NCBI RefSeq assembly: GCF_014208045.1 | Contig: NZ_JACHML010000001.1 | Span: forward strand, 3,224,001-3,288,000 | Length of the DNA stretch: 64,000 bases | Source of the DNA: Microbacterium thalassium | GTDB lineage: Bacteria > Actinomycetota > Actinomycetes > Actinomycetales > Microbacteriaceae | Direction of reading: 5' to 3' | Part shown: positions 8,924-17,145 of the stretch, in pieces | How positions within the stretch are numbered: position 1 is the first letter of the stretch | Layout: each line of letters opens with the position of its first letter | Program-made: the position numbers and the translations under genes | The notes under the pieces: model-generated | Databases searched by the model: none | What the model saw: only the letters and a program-made list of their open reading frames with translations | What the model was told of the DNA's origin: nothing

Positions 8924-8999
8924 CCCACGTGCGGCGCTCATCGGGATGACCGCGGCCGGGCCCTGCCCCGGGGAGGGGATGCGCGTCTACTCTCGAAGC

Positions 9000-9605
9000 A
9001 TGGGCACCGATCCCGCGACTCCCGGCACCGGCGCTGTCCCGCCCGCCGGATGGTACGACGACGGCACCGGCAAGCAGCGCTGGTGGGACGGCTCGCGCTG
9101 GACCGATGAGTACATCGATCTGCGCGATCGCTCGACCGAGCTGAGGACGGATGCCGGGCAGCCCGCGACGGGTGTCGCCGGTCCCGGATGGTTCGACGAT
9201 CAGCGCGGACGCCGGCGCTGGTGGGACGGGCGGCAGTGGACCGCGGCGGTGCAGTACAGCGGCGAGGAGCAGGAGCTGGCCGGGATCGTCATCGACGGCC
9301 GGTGGATCCACTTCGGCGAGCTGAGCCAGCCGGTCGCGGGCGTCGAAGCCTCGATCGAGCAGGGTTCCACGCTGCTGTCGCGCCCGGCGTTCACCTCGTC
9401 GGCGGTGCAGCGACGGCTGTGGGGGCCGGGCGGCGCCATCACGTCGCGTCGGCTGACGAAGGCGATCGAGCGGCCGCGCACGTACCTCGTGATCACCGGT
9501 GAAGAGGGGGTCTGGGTGAGCCCGCTCGGCGAACAGACGGTTTCCAGAAGCCGGGAATTCGCCACATGGGTGAACTCCTCGGCGCAGCACTACCGCTACC
9601 GCTGA
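9000..9605 (+). CDS. Protein with two DUF2510 repeats (201 aa)
   Basis: Two N-terminal DUF2510 motifs (PPAGWYDDGTGKQRWWDGSRW near residues 12-33, and PGWFDDQRGRRRWWDGRQW near 62-80) are followed by a domain of about 120 residues that I do not recognise. DUF2510 is a short Trp-rich motif common in actinobacterial membrane-associated proteins, but no membrane helix is seen here. The start at 9000 is supported by TACTCT six bases upstream, the leaderless arrangement. An ATG at 8979 in the same frame is the alternative. Confidence 0.8.
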   Translation: MGTDPATPGTGAVPPAGWYDDGTGKQRWWDGSRWTDEYIDLRDRSTELRTDAGQPATGVAGPGWFDDQRGRRRWWDGRQWTAAVQYSGEEQELAGIVIDGRWIHFGELSQPVAGVEASIEQGSTLLSRPAFTSSAVQRRLWGPGGAITSRRLTKAIERPRTYLVITGEEGVWVSPLGEQTVSRSREFATWVNSSAQHYRYR

Positions 9606-9825
9606 GGGGCGGCGGATGCCGCCCAGAGCCGCGGAATCACGCGAGACCGGCATCCGTATTCCATGGAAAGCATGCCCCTGACCGGGCTTTTCCCTCTCAG
9701 GAGACGTCCAGGAACCGTCCGGGAACCGTCCAGACGAGCCCGACAGAGTGGCGCCTTGTGTCCGACCCCGCGGGCACGGTCCCGGCGTTACGGCGGCGCG
9801 GATCCCTTTCACGAGACCCGGTTAC

Positions 9826-10833
9826 ATGCGCCCCCGTCAGACTTCCTCCCCTGCCCGACGCACCACCCGACGCGATGCCCGCCGCTCTGCGCGCGACGCT
9901 GCCCGCCGCAGCACGCGCCGCACGACCACGGTCGCGACCGCGGTGACGCTGGGTCTGCTGGCGACCGTCGGCGTCTCGGCGGCGGCCCCGACGTCGGAGG
10001 CCGAGGCCACCGGGCTGTACACGAACTTCGCGCTCGCGTCGTACACGGCGGCGGCAGAGCAGGGCTCGACCGCGGGGCGCGAGCAGCTCGCCAACGCGGC
10101 CGACCTGGCCGCGGCCGACGCCGACGAGGCGATCGCCGCGGCCGAGAAGATCGCGGCTGCCGTGAAGAAGGCCGATTTGGACGTCAAGGGCTCCACCTCG
10201 GTCGACACCGAAGACCTCGAGGCGGCCGTGTCGAACCTGTCGACCACGTTCATCCTCGCGGCGGCCGACGTCGAGGACGTCGCCTCGCTCGTGGACACGG
10301 TGACCGAGGAGACCGAAGACCTCACCAAGCGCCTGAAGAAGGCCAAGAAGGTCGAGGCGGCTCGCATCGCCGAGGAGAAGCGCAAGGCCGAGGAGGCCGC
10401 CCGGAAGGCCGCCGAGGAGAAGGCGGCCGCCGAGGCCGCTGCGGCGCAGGCTGCGGCATCCTCGTCGTCCTCGTCCTCGTCCTCGTCGTACTCCTCGACG
10501 CCGGTGGCGTCGACGGGCGACAACAGCCCCGGCGGTGCGCAGGCGACCGCGCGGTCGATGATGAAGTCGCGCTACGGCTGGGGCGACGGCGAGTTCTCGT
10601 GCCTGGTGTCGCTGTGGAACAAGGAGTCGGGCTGGAACTACCAGGCCTACAACGCGTCCAGCGGCGCGTTCGGCATCCCGCAGGCGCTCCCCGGCAGCAA
10701 GATGGCCACCGCCGGCGCCGACTGGCAGACGAGCGCGGCCACGCAGATCTCGTGGGGCCTCGGCTACATCGCCGGCCGCTACGGCACCCCGTGCGGCGCG
10801 TGGGGCCACTCGCAGTCGTACGGCTGGTACTGA
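9826..10833 (+). CDS. Secreted transglycosylase/Rpf-like protein (335 aa)
   Basis: Exported cell-wall enzyme. A very Arg-rich N-terminus is followed by a hydrophobic signal segment (about residues 38-58). A helical Ala/Lys/Glu-rich stretch follows, probably a coiled coil, then a run of serines as linker, and a C-terminal lysozyme-fold domain. That domain contains WNKESGWNYQAYN, where the Glu is the expected catalytic acid, and ends GAWGHSQSYGWY. The family cleaves peptidoglycan glycan strands. The 220-base upstream gap carries GGAACCGTCC twice (9711 and 9722), 11 bases apart, a possible regulator site. Confidence 0.87.
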   Translation: MRPRQTSSPARRTTRRDARRSARDAARRSTRRTTTVATAVTLGLLATVGVSAAAPTSEAEATGLYTNFALASYTAAAEQGSTAGREQLANAADLAAADADEAIAAAEKIAAAVKKADLDVKGSTSVDTEDLEAAVSNLSTTFILAAADVEDVASLVDTVTEETEDLTKRLKKAKKVEAARIAEEKRKAEEAARKAAEEKAAAEAAAAQAAASSSSSSSSSSYSSTPVASTGDNSPGGAQATARSMMKSRYGWGDGEFSCLVSLWNKESGWNYQAYNASSGAFGIPQALPGSKMATAGADWQTSAATQISWGLGYIAGRYGTPCGAWGHSQSYGWY

Positions 10834-10943
10834 CACCCCTCGCCGAATCGCTGAACCGGCGCCCGGCGTCCGGCGCTCGTGAGGGCGGATGCCGTGGGCC
10901 GAAGGGCCCGATGCCGCGACGGCTGTGAGCCTACGCTGGCGGC

Positions 10944-11501
10944 GTGCCCGCGGCCGACATCCTCTCGCTCCTGCGCATCCCGATCGGGATCGCCATGGTC
11001 GTCGTCGCGTGGACGACGCCCGGGGCCTCGACGGCGATCGGTCTGCTGTTCGTCGCCGGTGCGCTGACAGACCTGCTCGACGGCCCGATCGCGCGGCGGA
11101 CAGGCTCGGCGAGCGAGCGCGGCGCGCGACTGGACAGCGTCGCCGACGCGGTCTTCGTCGCCCTCACAGCCGTCGCGGTCGTGCTGACGGTGCGCCTGCC
11201 CTCGGACGCGTGGGTGTGGCTGCTGGCCGGACTCGTCGTGCTGCTGCGGCTGGCCGCTGTCGCTGTCGTCCGGATGCGGTTCGGAGCCTGGTCGATCACG
11301 CACACGTGGGGGAACCGGCTCACGGGACTCGCGCTGGCGATCGTGGCAGGCATCGCGCTCTTCCGCGGTGAGTTCGATCTCATCAGCGCGGGCGTCGTCA
11401 TCGCGCTGGGAGTGCTGTCGGCGCTCGAGGATCTCGCCATCGCCGTGACGGCGGATCGTCTGGATCGCGATCGACGCAGCCTGTGGGCGCGGGCAGGGTG
11501 A
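10944..11501 (+). CDS. CDP-alcohol phosphatidyltransferase family protein (185 aa)
   Basis: Integral membrane enzyme transferring a phosphatidyl group from a CDP-linked lipid to an alcohol. The diagnostic motif is complete: DGPIARR, then GARLDSVAD, giving the D-x2-DG-x2-AR-x8-G-x3-D-x3-D metal site at about residues 43-66. Six hydrophobic helices fit the family. The length is shorter than PgsA-type enzymes with extra domains but normal for the core. The GTG start has TACGCT six bases upstream and no Shine-Dalgarno sequence. The acceptor alcohol is unknown. Confidence 0.88.
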   Translation: MPAADILSLLRIPIGIAMVVVAWTTPGASTAIGLLFVAGALTDLLDGPIARRTGSASERGARLDSVADAVFVALTAVAVVLTVRLPSDAWVWLLAGLVVLLRLAAVAVVRMRFGAWSITHTWGNRLTGLALAIVAGIALFRGEFDLISAGVVIALGVLSALEDLAIAVTADRLDRDRRSLWARAG

Positions 11502-11601
11502 TCCGAGCGCGCCGGCGGTGAGGAAGTTATCCACAGGCCCGTTCCGGACACCGCGCTCCGCTTAGGCTCGGGCACGGCCGGTCCTGGACCGGCTGCGCTG
11601 G

Positions 11602-11644
11602 GGACACGCCCGCGCGGCGCACATCGTGCGTCGCGCGGGTGTCC
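11602..11644. terminator. Long GC-rich hairpin, terminator or structured small RNA
   Basis: GGACAC and CCGCGCG arms pair with CGCGCGG and GTGTCC through about 19 base pairs, with a two-base bulge and an ATC loop. Upstream lie a perfect DnaA-box-like TTATCCACA (11527-11535) and a TAGGCT hexamer (11563-11568), so a short transcript ending at this hairpin is possible. The simplest reading is a terminator after the phosphatidyltransferase gene. Confidence 0.5.
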
Positions 11645-11695
11645 TCCCCCGGCGGACGGGATCCCGGCCCGTCGCGTTCCAGTCGAAACACGGGG

Positions 11696-11734
11696 CCGGC
11701 CGTGTCCGAACGCTCTTCGTTCGGGCACGGCCGG
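11696..11734 (-). terminator. Terminator of the small zinc-ribbon gene
   Basis: A 16-base-pair stem (CCGGCCGTGTCCGAAC with GTTCGGGCACGGCCGG, one G-U pair) around a 7-base loop sits just after the zinc-ribbon stop codon. A near-identical hairpin occurs at 62949-62987 behind the decayed second copy of the unit. Confidence 0.8.
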
Positions 11735-11742
11735 AACTGCGG

Positions 11743-11925
11743 TCACGCCAGTGCGATATACCGATCGCACTGGTCGCAGTACCCGCTGGAGGCGAGCATG
11801 ATGCCGCAGGTCGGACACTCGGCTGCGCGGTACCGCAGTCCCGGTCCATCGACGGAATGTCCCTCGTCCGAGCGGAGCATGTCGGTGTCGATGTGTCGGG
11901 CCGAGAGTCCGAAGACCAGGGCCAT
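11743..11925 (-). CDS. Small zinc-ribbon protein (60 aa)
   Basis: The start ATG is preceded by a perfect AAGGAGG. The C-terminal half holds two Cys pairs, CPTC and CDQC, spaced 11 residues apart, a rubredoxin-like zinc ribbon. The N-terminal half (about 30 residues) is polar and unrecognised. A dedicated promoter with two palindromes, a leader hairpin and a terminator frame it, so it is an independently and tightly regulated gene. A paralogue is encoded at 12860-13063, and a broken copy of the whole unit lies at 62.9-63.25 kb. Function unknown; the DosR-like box suggests induction under low oxygen or redox stress (inference). Confidence 0.8.
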   Translation of the reverse strand: MALVFGLSARHIDTDMLRSDEGHSVDGPGLRYRAAECPTCGIMLASSGYCDQCDRYIALA

Positions 11926-11944
11926 GGGGTTCTCCTCCTTGCGT

Positions 11945-12021
11945 GTCACCCGGCTCCGGGTGACGTGGTGGATACAGCATATGGACGTGGTCCGACCACG
12001 CAGTAGGGACCAAAGTCCCAT
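11945..12021 (-). promoter_or_regulatory. Promoter and leader with DosR-like box
   Basis: Reading toward the gene, the order is as follows. GGGACTTTGGTCCC (12006-12019) matches the core of the DosR/DevR box. After six bases comes the perfect palindrome GTGGTC-N-GACCAC (11987-11999). Five bases later is a TATGCT -10 hexamer (11976-11981). Then the leader hairpin GTCACCCGG/CCGGGTGAC (11945-11964) precedes the Shine-Dalgarno sequence. The two palindromes are centred about 19-20 bases apart, two turns of helix. The DosR connection rests on motif resemblance only. Confidence 0.65.
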
Positions 12022-12035
12022 TGCCGGGACGACCG

Positions 12036-12638
12036 TCAGCGGCCCGTCCTGACGCGGTAGCGGACATGCGTCGCAAGCGATACCGGCCGCACCGAGATCT
12101 GCTCGAGGTCGACCTCGCCGACGCCGTCGAACAGGCGCAGCCCGTCGCCGAGGACCACCGGGGCGATCTGCAGCATCAGCTCGTCGACGAGGCCGGCGGC
12201 GAGATAGGCGTTCGTCGTGGTGGGTCCGCCCGAGATGTGGACGGGTCGGTCGCCGGCGGCATCCGCGGCTCGGTCGAGGGCGGCATGGATGCCGTCGGTG
12301 ACGAAGTGGAAGGTCGTGCCGCCCGCCATCTCGAGCGGTTCCCGCGGGTGGTTCGTGAGGACGAAGACGGGAGCGTGGTACGGCGGCTCCGGCCCCCACC
12401 AGCCGCGCCAGTCCCCCGCCCACGGTCCGCGGACGGGCCCGAACATGTTGCGGCCCATGATGAACGCGCCGGCGTCGACGATCGCGGCGATCTCGGCGGT
12501 GCTCTCGTCGGGCGTCTCGAACATCCAGCGGTGCAGGACGCCCTCGGGGATGTCGCCGAACGGGCGTTGCTCGGTCTGGTTGCGTCCAGCGCCGATCCCG
12601 TCGAGCGAGACGGTCATCGTGGCGATGACGGATGTCAT
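12036..12638 (-). CDS. Dihydrofolate reductase/RibD-like family protein (200 aa)
   Basis: NADPH-binding reductase fold of the RibD C-terminal family. The opening strand MTSVIATMTVSLDG, the FIMGRNMF helix and strand, and the VHISGGPTTTNAYLAAGLVDE segment (the family's GG-x-NAYL signature) are all present, with the usual PVVLGDGLRLF near the C-terminus. The start has GGGGAGGGG upstream. These orphan family members are widespread in actinobacteria and usually lack a proven substrate. Confidence 0.88.
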   Translation of the reverse strand: MTSVIATMTVSLDGIGAGRNQTEQRPFGDIPEGVLHRWMFETPDESTAEIAAIVDAGAFIMGRNMFGPVRGPWAGDWRGWWGPEPPYHAPVFVLTNHPREPLEMAGGTTFHFVTDGIHAALDRAADAAGDRPVHISGGPTTTNAYLAAGLVDELMLQIAPVVLGDGLRLFDGVGEVDLEQISVRPVSLATHVRYRVRTGR

Positions 12639-12859
12639 GGGACTCGCCCCTCCCCCGGGTTCTTCGGTGCTTCCGCGCGTGGCAGAGACCCTCGACCTTC
12701 CGGGTTTCGATGGTTTCGAGGGCGTGCCATAAGGGTCGGGGACCTGAGGTTACCCCTGTTCACACCGTCGTGGGTCGGGAAGCGTATCACCCTCGGGGCC
12801 GATGCGGGAAGTCCGGGTTCGCGACGCATCCGCGGCCGCCGGGGGACGTGACCGCGGCG

Positions 12860-13063
12860 CTACCCCGTGACGACGTACCGGCCGCAGGGCTGGCAGAAGC
12901 CCGCCACGCGCAGCAGCACGCGGCACGTCGGGCACTCGGCCGTGCGGTAGGCGGATCCGGAGTCGTGGGTCGGATGCCCCGACACGGCGGGCAGCAGGTC
13001 GGCGACCATGCGGCGCACCGCGAACCCGATCTCGTTCGTGCTGTCGGATTCGGCTCGGGCCAT
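12860..13063 (-). CDS. Small zinc-ribbon protein, paralogue of 11743-11925 (67 aa)
   Basis: The C-terminal 26 residues align closely with the protein at 11743-11925 (AECPTC then C-x2-C, ending in RYVVTG versus RYIALA), so both carry the same zinc ribbon. The N-terminal part is different and contains a short helix (GFAVRRMVADLL). AGGA precedes the ATG. Its upstream region lacks the DosR-like palindromes, so it is probably expressed under other conditions. Function unknown. Confidence 0.65.
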   Translation of the reverse strand: MARAESDSTNEIGFAVRRMVADLLPAVSGHPTHDSGSAYRTAECPTCRVLLRVAGFCQPCGRYVVTG

Positions 13064-13269
13064 CGGTACCGTCCTGCGGGTGTCGAGCGGCTGAGGCATC
13101 CGATCACCGCTCTGCTGGGGGCTGCTGGGGTGTCGGCACCGGGCCTGACGGTGGGGGGAACCGCTGCGGCCCGGGCCGACGGTCCAGCGTCGCATATCCG
13201 GCCCGCCGATTCCGCGGGGAAATACGACATGACGTGTTGCCGCCACGGCGCCGGGCCGGCGCGACGGGG

Positions 13270-13824
13270 TCAGCGCAGGAACTCGTCCGGGTCGAAGTCG
13301 TCGATGGGGATGACGCGCACCCGCGGGAGCGGGGCGTCGAAGGCATCCGCGTCGTATTCGAGGTCGAAGAACTCGATGCCGGGGATGCCGGCGAACTCGG
13401 TGCTGCGGAACTCGTGGAACGCGAGCACGCCGACGCGTCGCTCGCCGTCGGCGAGCCCGGCGAGCTCGTCGGCGAAGTCGCGGTCGTGGCTGACGAGCAG
13501 GACGTCGTCGGCGTGGTGGGCGAGGGCCGCGAGCGTGCGCTGGATCGCGATGTCGACGACCTTCTCGTCGGCGTCGCCTGACAGCGGGACGGGCTGGTAG
13601 CCGAGGGCGAGGAGGGCCTGCACGAACGACATCGGCAGGTGGGAGCTGGCGTTGAGGAAGAACAGGCCCTTGGCGGGCTGGTCCCAGCGGTCGGCGATGA
13701 AGCTCAGCAGCCGGTCCCAGCGGGGACGCTCCTCGGGCTGCGGGCGGCGTCCGAGGATCGATCCGCCGAGGGTCGCGTCGATGTTCTCGCCGTCGACCAG
13801 CACCCAGCTGCTGCGCTCCGCCAC
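13270..13824 (-). CDS. NYN-domain (PIN-like) RNase candidate (184 aa)
   Basis: The GTG start has GGGAG six bases upstream. The protein opens with the NYN strand SSWVLVDGENID (acidic site at about residue 11) and continues with the conserved late motif VLLVSHDRDFADEL. The acidic cluster is typical of the Mg-dependent NYN/LabA nuclease fold. It stands alone, with no visible antitoxin. It is a likely RNA-processing enzyme; the substrate is unknown. Confidence 0.8.
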   Translation of the reverse strand: MAERSSWVLVDGENIDATLGGSILGRRPQPEERPRWDRLLSFIADRWDQPAKGLFFLNASSHLPMSFVQALLALGYQPVPLSGDADEKVVDIAIQRTLAALAHHADDVLLVSHDRDFADELAGLADGERRVGVLAFHEFRSTEFAGIPGIEFFDLEYDADAFDAPLPRVRVIPIDDFDPDEFLR

Positions 13825-13895
13825 GTCCCGCTCCCTGTGTCTCCGGCCAGCTTCGGCCGGTCCGTTCCCGACGCTAGCAGGCGGCGCGGCCCCGG

Positions 13896-14507
13896 TCAGG
13901 TGTGCTCGACCGGCTGCCGCAGCACGGTGCGGAGCTTCGCCGGCTCGGTGCGGCGGAAGTCGCTGAAGTAGATCTCGTGGTGCCTGCCGGTCATGCGCAG
14001 TCCCTGCGCCGGGATGAACTCGTCGTGCATGCGTGCGAGGACGGGGCCCTCGTCGTCGAACGAGCCCAGGTGCAGGGTCTGCACGCACGTGCCTTCGCGG
14101 AGCTCCTCGAGCCGCACGGCATCGATCGACGGCGCGCCCTTCTCGGCGGCCGTCGCGATCGCGCGGTCGACGAGCTCTGCGGGGACCCAGTCGGGGACCA
14201 GGTTCAGGCACGTCCAGCTCCACTGCGACTTGTCGCGGTTGACGGTGAAGCTGTCCATGTCGTCGGCCCACCACTGCGCTTCGAGGGGCGGCACGACGTA
14301 GTCGCGGTCGAGCTCCTTCTTGCTGAGGAACTTGAGCGGGTACGCCACGCTGTAGATCGTGGTGATGGCGTCGGCGTACTCGGGTCCGGCGGGGGCTCCG
14401 TGCCCGTCGATCATGAGATAGCGCAGCGGCGGCACCTCGACGATCTCGAAGCGGCCGCGCGGGGCCGTGTACGCCGCAATGTCCTTCTTGAGGTCGACCT
14501 TCGTCAT
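13896..14507 (-). CDS. GyrI-like small-molecule-binding domain protein (203 aa)
   Basis: Single-domain protein of the GyrI/SOUL-like effector-binding superfamily. It carries the PPLRYLMIDGHGAP strand, a conserved acidic pocket residue after PLEAQWW, and the C-terminal HHEIYFSDFRR typical of this stand-alone group. There is no DNA-binding domain. It probably binds cationic or hydrophobic small molecules. A GGGGG stretch precedes the ATG at 14507. It lies in a row of minus-strand genes but is separated from both neighbours by gaps. Confidence 0.8.
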   Translation of the reverse strand: MTKVDLKKDIAAYTAPRGRFEIVEVPPLRYLMIDGHGAPAGPEYADAITTIYSVAYPLKFLSKKELDRDYVVPPLEAQWWADDMDSFTVNRDKSQWSWTCLNLVPDWVPAELVDRAIATAAEKGAPSIDAVRLEELREGTCVQTLHLGSFDDEGPVLARMHDEFIPAQGLRMTGRHHEIYFSDFRRTEPAKLRTVLRQPVEHT

Positions 14508-14545
14508 CGCACGCCCCCGCATCCCCGACTCACCGACGAATCACG

Positions 14546-15832
14546 TCACTGACGAAAGTACGCCTCCGCGACGCGCCGGAGGTCCCACAGGTCGCTGACG
14601 CCGGCGAGTTCGCGCGCCGAGTGCATCGACAGCATCGGGATGCCGACGTCGACGGTGCGGATGCCGATGCGTGTCGCCGTGATGGGCCCGATCGTCGAGC
14701 CGCACGGCACGGAGTTGTTCGAGACGAACTCCTGGCTGTTCACGCCGGCGGCCTCGCACCACCGGTTCCAGGCGGCGGCGCCCTGGGCATCCGTCGCATA
14801 GCGCTGGTTGGCGTTGATCTTGAGGATCGGGCCCGATCCCAGCAGCGGCTGGACGACCGGGTCGTGCTTGTCGGCGTAGTTGGGGTGGATCGAGTGGCCG
14901 ACGTCGCTCGAGACGCACCAGGATGCCGCGAGCGCGCGCAGCTGGTGTTCGCGGTCGGCGCCGAGAGAGATCCAGAGGCGCTCGAGGACGTCCGAGAGGA
15001 ACGGGCCGGCCGCGCCGGAGCGCGTGCCCGAGCCGATCTCCTCGTGGTCGAAGACGGCGAGCATCGCGATGTGGTCGGCGTCGAACCCGTCGGCGGCGGC
15101 CTCGAGGGCGACGACCCCGGCGTGCACCGAGGCGAGGTCGTCGAGGCGTCCCGAGGCGAAGAAGACGTCGTCGAGGCCGAACACGGCCCCGCGCGCCGCA
15201 TCCGCCGTCACGATGTCGTAGCCGCGGATGCGTGCGGCGTCGACGCCGGCCGCGCTCGCGAGTTCGGCGAGGATATCGGCGGATGCGGACTCGCCGAGGC
15301 CCCACACGGGCTGCGTCTGCGACTGCTTGTCGAGGCTGAAGCTCTTGTTGGCGTCGCGGTCGAGGTGGATCGCGAGCTGCGGCAGGCGCAGCAGGGGTCC
15401 GGTCGCGGCGAGCGCCGTCGTTCCGTCGTCGAGGACGAGGCGGCCGGCGAGGCGGAGTTCGCGGTCGAGCCAGGAGTTGAGGAGGGGCCCGCCGTAGACC
15501 TCGACGCCCGCCTGCAGCCAGCCGAGCTTGCCGGTGGTGGGCTTCGGCTTGAGCTTGAACGCGGGCGAATCGCTGTGCGCGCCGAAGATGCGCACCCCGG
15601 TGGATGCGGTCGCGCTCGCGGGGGTCACCCACGCGATCACCGCGCCGTCGCGCACGACGAGGTGCTTGCCGCCCGCGGCTGCGGGCCAGGACGCGGTCTC
15701 GTCGAGGCGCGTGAAGCCCGCGTCCTCGAGGCGTCGGGCGACCTCGGCGGCGGCGTGGAAGCTGGACGGGGACGCCTCGACGAACGCCGCCAGGTCGGTG
15801 GCGTGGGCGAGGGTCTCGGGGGAAGCGGGCAC
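14546..15832 (-). CDS. M18-family aminopeptidase (428 aa)
   Basis: Dinuclear zinc aminopeptidase of the aspartyl-aminopeptidase family. The metal ligands are in place: FGAHSDSP with His at residue 86, the DHEEIGSGTRSGA motif with the catalytic Glu pair, and SMHSARELAG near the C-terminus. The length is normal for the family. The GTG start has AGGAGG seven bases upstream, preferred over any longer reading. It removes acidic N-terminal residues from peptides in the cytoplasm, a housekeeping role. Confidence 0.93.
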   Translation of the reverse strand: MPASPETLAHATDLAAFVEASPSSFHAAAEVARRLEDAGFTRLDETASWPAAAGGKHLVVRDGAVIAWVTPASATASTGVRIFGAHSDSPAFKLKPKPTTGKLGWLQAGVEVYGGPLLNSWLDRELRLAGRLVLDDGTTALAATGPLLRLPQLAIHLDRDANKSFSLDKQSQTQPVWGLGESASADILAELASAAGVDAARIRGYDIVTADAARGAVFGLDDVFFASGRLDDLASVHAGVVALEAAADGFDADHIAMLAVFDHEEIGSGTRSGAAGPFLSDVLERLWISLGADREHQLRALAASWCVSSDVGHSIHPNYADKHDPVVQPLLGSGPILKINANQRYATDAQGAAAWNRWCEAAGVNSQEFVSNNSVPCGSTIGPITATRIGIRTVDVGIPMLSMHSARELAGVSDLWDLRRVAEAYFRQ

Positions 15833-15905
15833 GGACGAGCCTCCTGATGGTGCGTGGGCGGTGATTCGATCGTAGGCGGCGTGCGTCGCGCTTCGTGCGC
15901 GGCGG

Positions 15906-16322
15906 TCAGTCGAGCACCTCGACGGGGCACGTGACGTGGGGCACGGTCGCGATGCGCGCATCGGCGGTGACGAGCGCGGCGCCGAGGTGCTCGGCGAGGG
16001 CGACGTAGCCCGCATCGTAGGTCGTGAGGTTGTCGCGCAGCTCCCAAGCTCGGTCGGACAGGATCTCCCAGGGCCAGAGGTCCACTGGCAGTTCACGGGC
16101 GACGCGCCGCGCCGCGCCGCCCTGGGCCGGGCTGAGGACTCCGCCGAGGACGAGCCCGCGCAGCGCGCTGTCGACCTCGACCGGAAGGTGCTGAGGCGCA
16201 TGCAGGCTCGTCTCCCGCAGCCTGGCCGCGAGCGCGTCCACCGTCGCGTTCGGCGCTGCGACGAGGGCGACGACGACGGATGCATCGACGACGACGAGCT
16301 CGGGCCTATCGGCGTCCGGCAC
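15906..16322 (-). CDS. vapC: VapC-type PIN toxin (138 aa)
   Basis: PIN-domain ribonuclease toxin. The opening strand LVVVDASVVVAL carries the first acidic residue, EVDSALRGL the second, and TTYDAGYVALAEHLGAALVTADARI the third and fourth. The GTG start lies 17 bases inside the antitoxin gene, so the pair is co-translated. An alternative start further in would shorten the first strand and is unlikely. Confidence 0.88.
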   Translation of the reverse strand: MPDADRPELVVVDASVVVALVAAPNATVDALAARLRETSLHAPQHLPVEVDSALRGLVLGGVLSPAQGGAARRVARELPVDLWPWEILSDRAWELRDNLTTYDAGYVALAEHLGAALVTADARIATVPHVTCPVEVLD

Positions 16323-16536
16323 GGACGGCCTCCAGGATCTCGGCGGTCGTGATGTCGGGGTACGAGCGCGCGTTGAGCCGCGCGCGCGTGATCGCCTCGG
16401 CCGCGCTCGGGGTCGAGGCGATGCGACGCAGTTCCACGCTGAGGTACTCCTGCAGCGATCGGCCGGACATCGCCGCCCGCGCGGCGAGCTCGTCACGGAC
16501 ATCGTCGGGCACATTCCGCACGGTGATGGTGGTCAT
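16306..16536 (-). CDS. vapB: VapB/FitA-like antitoxin (76 aa)
   Basis: Ribbon-helix-helix antitoxin. MTTITVRNVPDDVRDELAAR is the DNA-binding strand and first helix, and the C-terminal ITTAEILEAVRAG segment would wrap the toxin. TATAGT lies six bases before the ATG, so the transcript should be leaderless. The promoter sits beside two TGCATGCA palindromes, its likely operators. Confidence 0.88.
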   Translation of the reverse strand: MTTITVRNVPDDVRDELAARAAMSGRSLQEYLSVELRRIASTPSAAEAITRARLNARSYPDITTAEILEAVRAGRR

Positions 16537-16575
16537 GCATGCACTATATTGCTCTTGACTGCATTATGCATGCAT
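16536..16575. promoter_or_regulatory. VapBC operator/promoter with paired TGCATGCA palindromes
   Basis: TGCATGCA occurs at 16536-16543 and again, inside ATGCATGCAT, at 16566-16575. The centres are about 31 bases apart, three helical turns. The -10 hexamer TATAGT (reverse strand, 16543-16548) lies at the proximal palindrome. This layout suits autorepression by the VapB-VapC complex. Confidence 0.6.
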
Positions 16576-16665
16576 TTCATCCAGGCATGGACGCATGCGA
16601 CGGATGAGCGCGCACCCACCCGACGTCGCCGTCGACATCGGCGCGCCGCGCGCTAGCGTGAGGGG

Positions 16666-17091
16666 GTGCCAGACCCTCTCGACACCGTGCCGCTGTTCGT
16701 CTACGGGAGCCTGCGCCCCGGCGGGGAGCTGTGGGCGTCGATCGAACCGCATGTGATCGAGGCGCGGCCGGCGATCGTTCCGGGACGGCTCGTGTGGCAC
16801 GAGGGCATGCAGTGGCCGCTGCTGCTGGCCGAGGCGCCCTACGCCGAGACGGTGCGCGGCGAGCTGCTTCAGCTGCGCTCCGGTGACGCCGTCAACCGCA
16901 TCATCGTGGACGAGGAGATCCGCTACGGCTACGACGTGCGGTGGACGACCGTCCGCGTCGATCGCGACGGCGAACCGGCCGACATGCCCGCCCTCGTGTT
17001 CGTATGGGCGCGGGACGACGAGATCGGCCCCGACATCATCAGCGGAGACTTCGCCGAGGTCTGGGGATCGGGGACGACGCCGGCGACGTGA
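16666..17091 (+). CDS. Gamma-glutamylcyclotransferase-like protein (141 aa)
   Basis: GGCT-fold protein. PLFVYGSLRPGG (residues 9-20) is the family's substrate-loop signature, followed by PGRLVWHEGMQWPLLL and the catalytic-region Glu in VRGELLQL. The GTG start has TAGCGT six bases upstream and no Shine-Dalgarno sequence. The fold is shared by enzymes that cyclise gamma-glutamyl amines; the physiological substrate is open. Confidence 0.85.
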   Translation: MPDPLDTVPLFVYGSLRPGGELWASIEPHVIEARPAIVPGRLVWHEGMQWPLLLAEAPYAETVRGELLQLRSGDAVNRIIVDEEIRYGYDVRWTTVRVDRDGEPADMPALVFVWARDDEIGPDIISGDFAEVWGSGTTPAT

Positions 17092-17145
17092 ACGCGGGGC
17101 GCGCGGAACCGTCGGCGCGAGACCGGCCGGCCGGGCGGGCGAGCA

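Noticed and set aside
9606..9825. A cyclic-di-AMP riboswitch before the transglycosylase gene, as known in other actinobacteria.
   Set aside because: I could not recognise the conserved riboswitch core; only a short direct repeat is visible.
11527..11535. Replication origin suggested by a perfect DnaA box.
   Set aside because: A single box without AT-rich unwinding region or neighbouring dnaA/dnaN genes.
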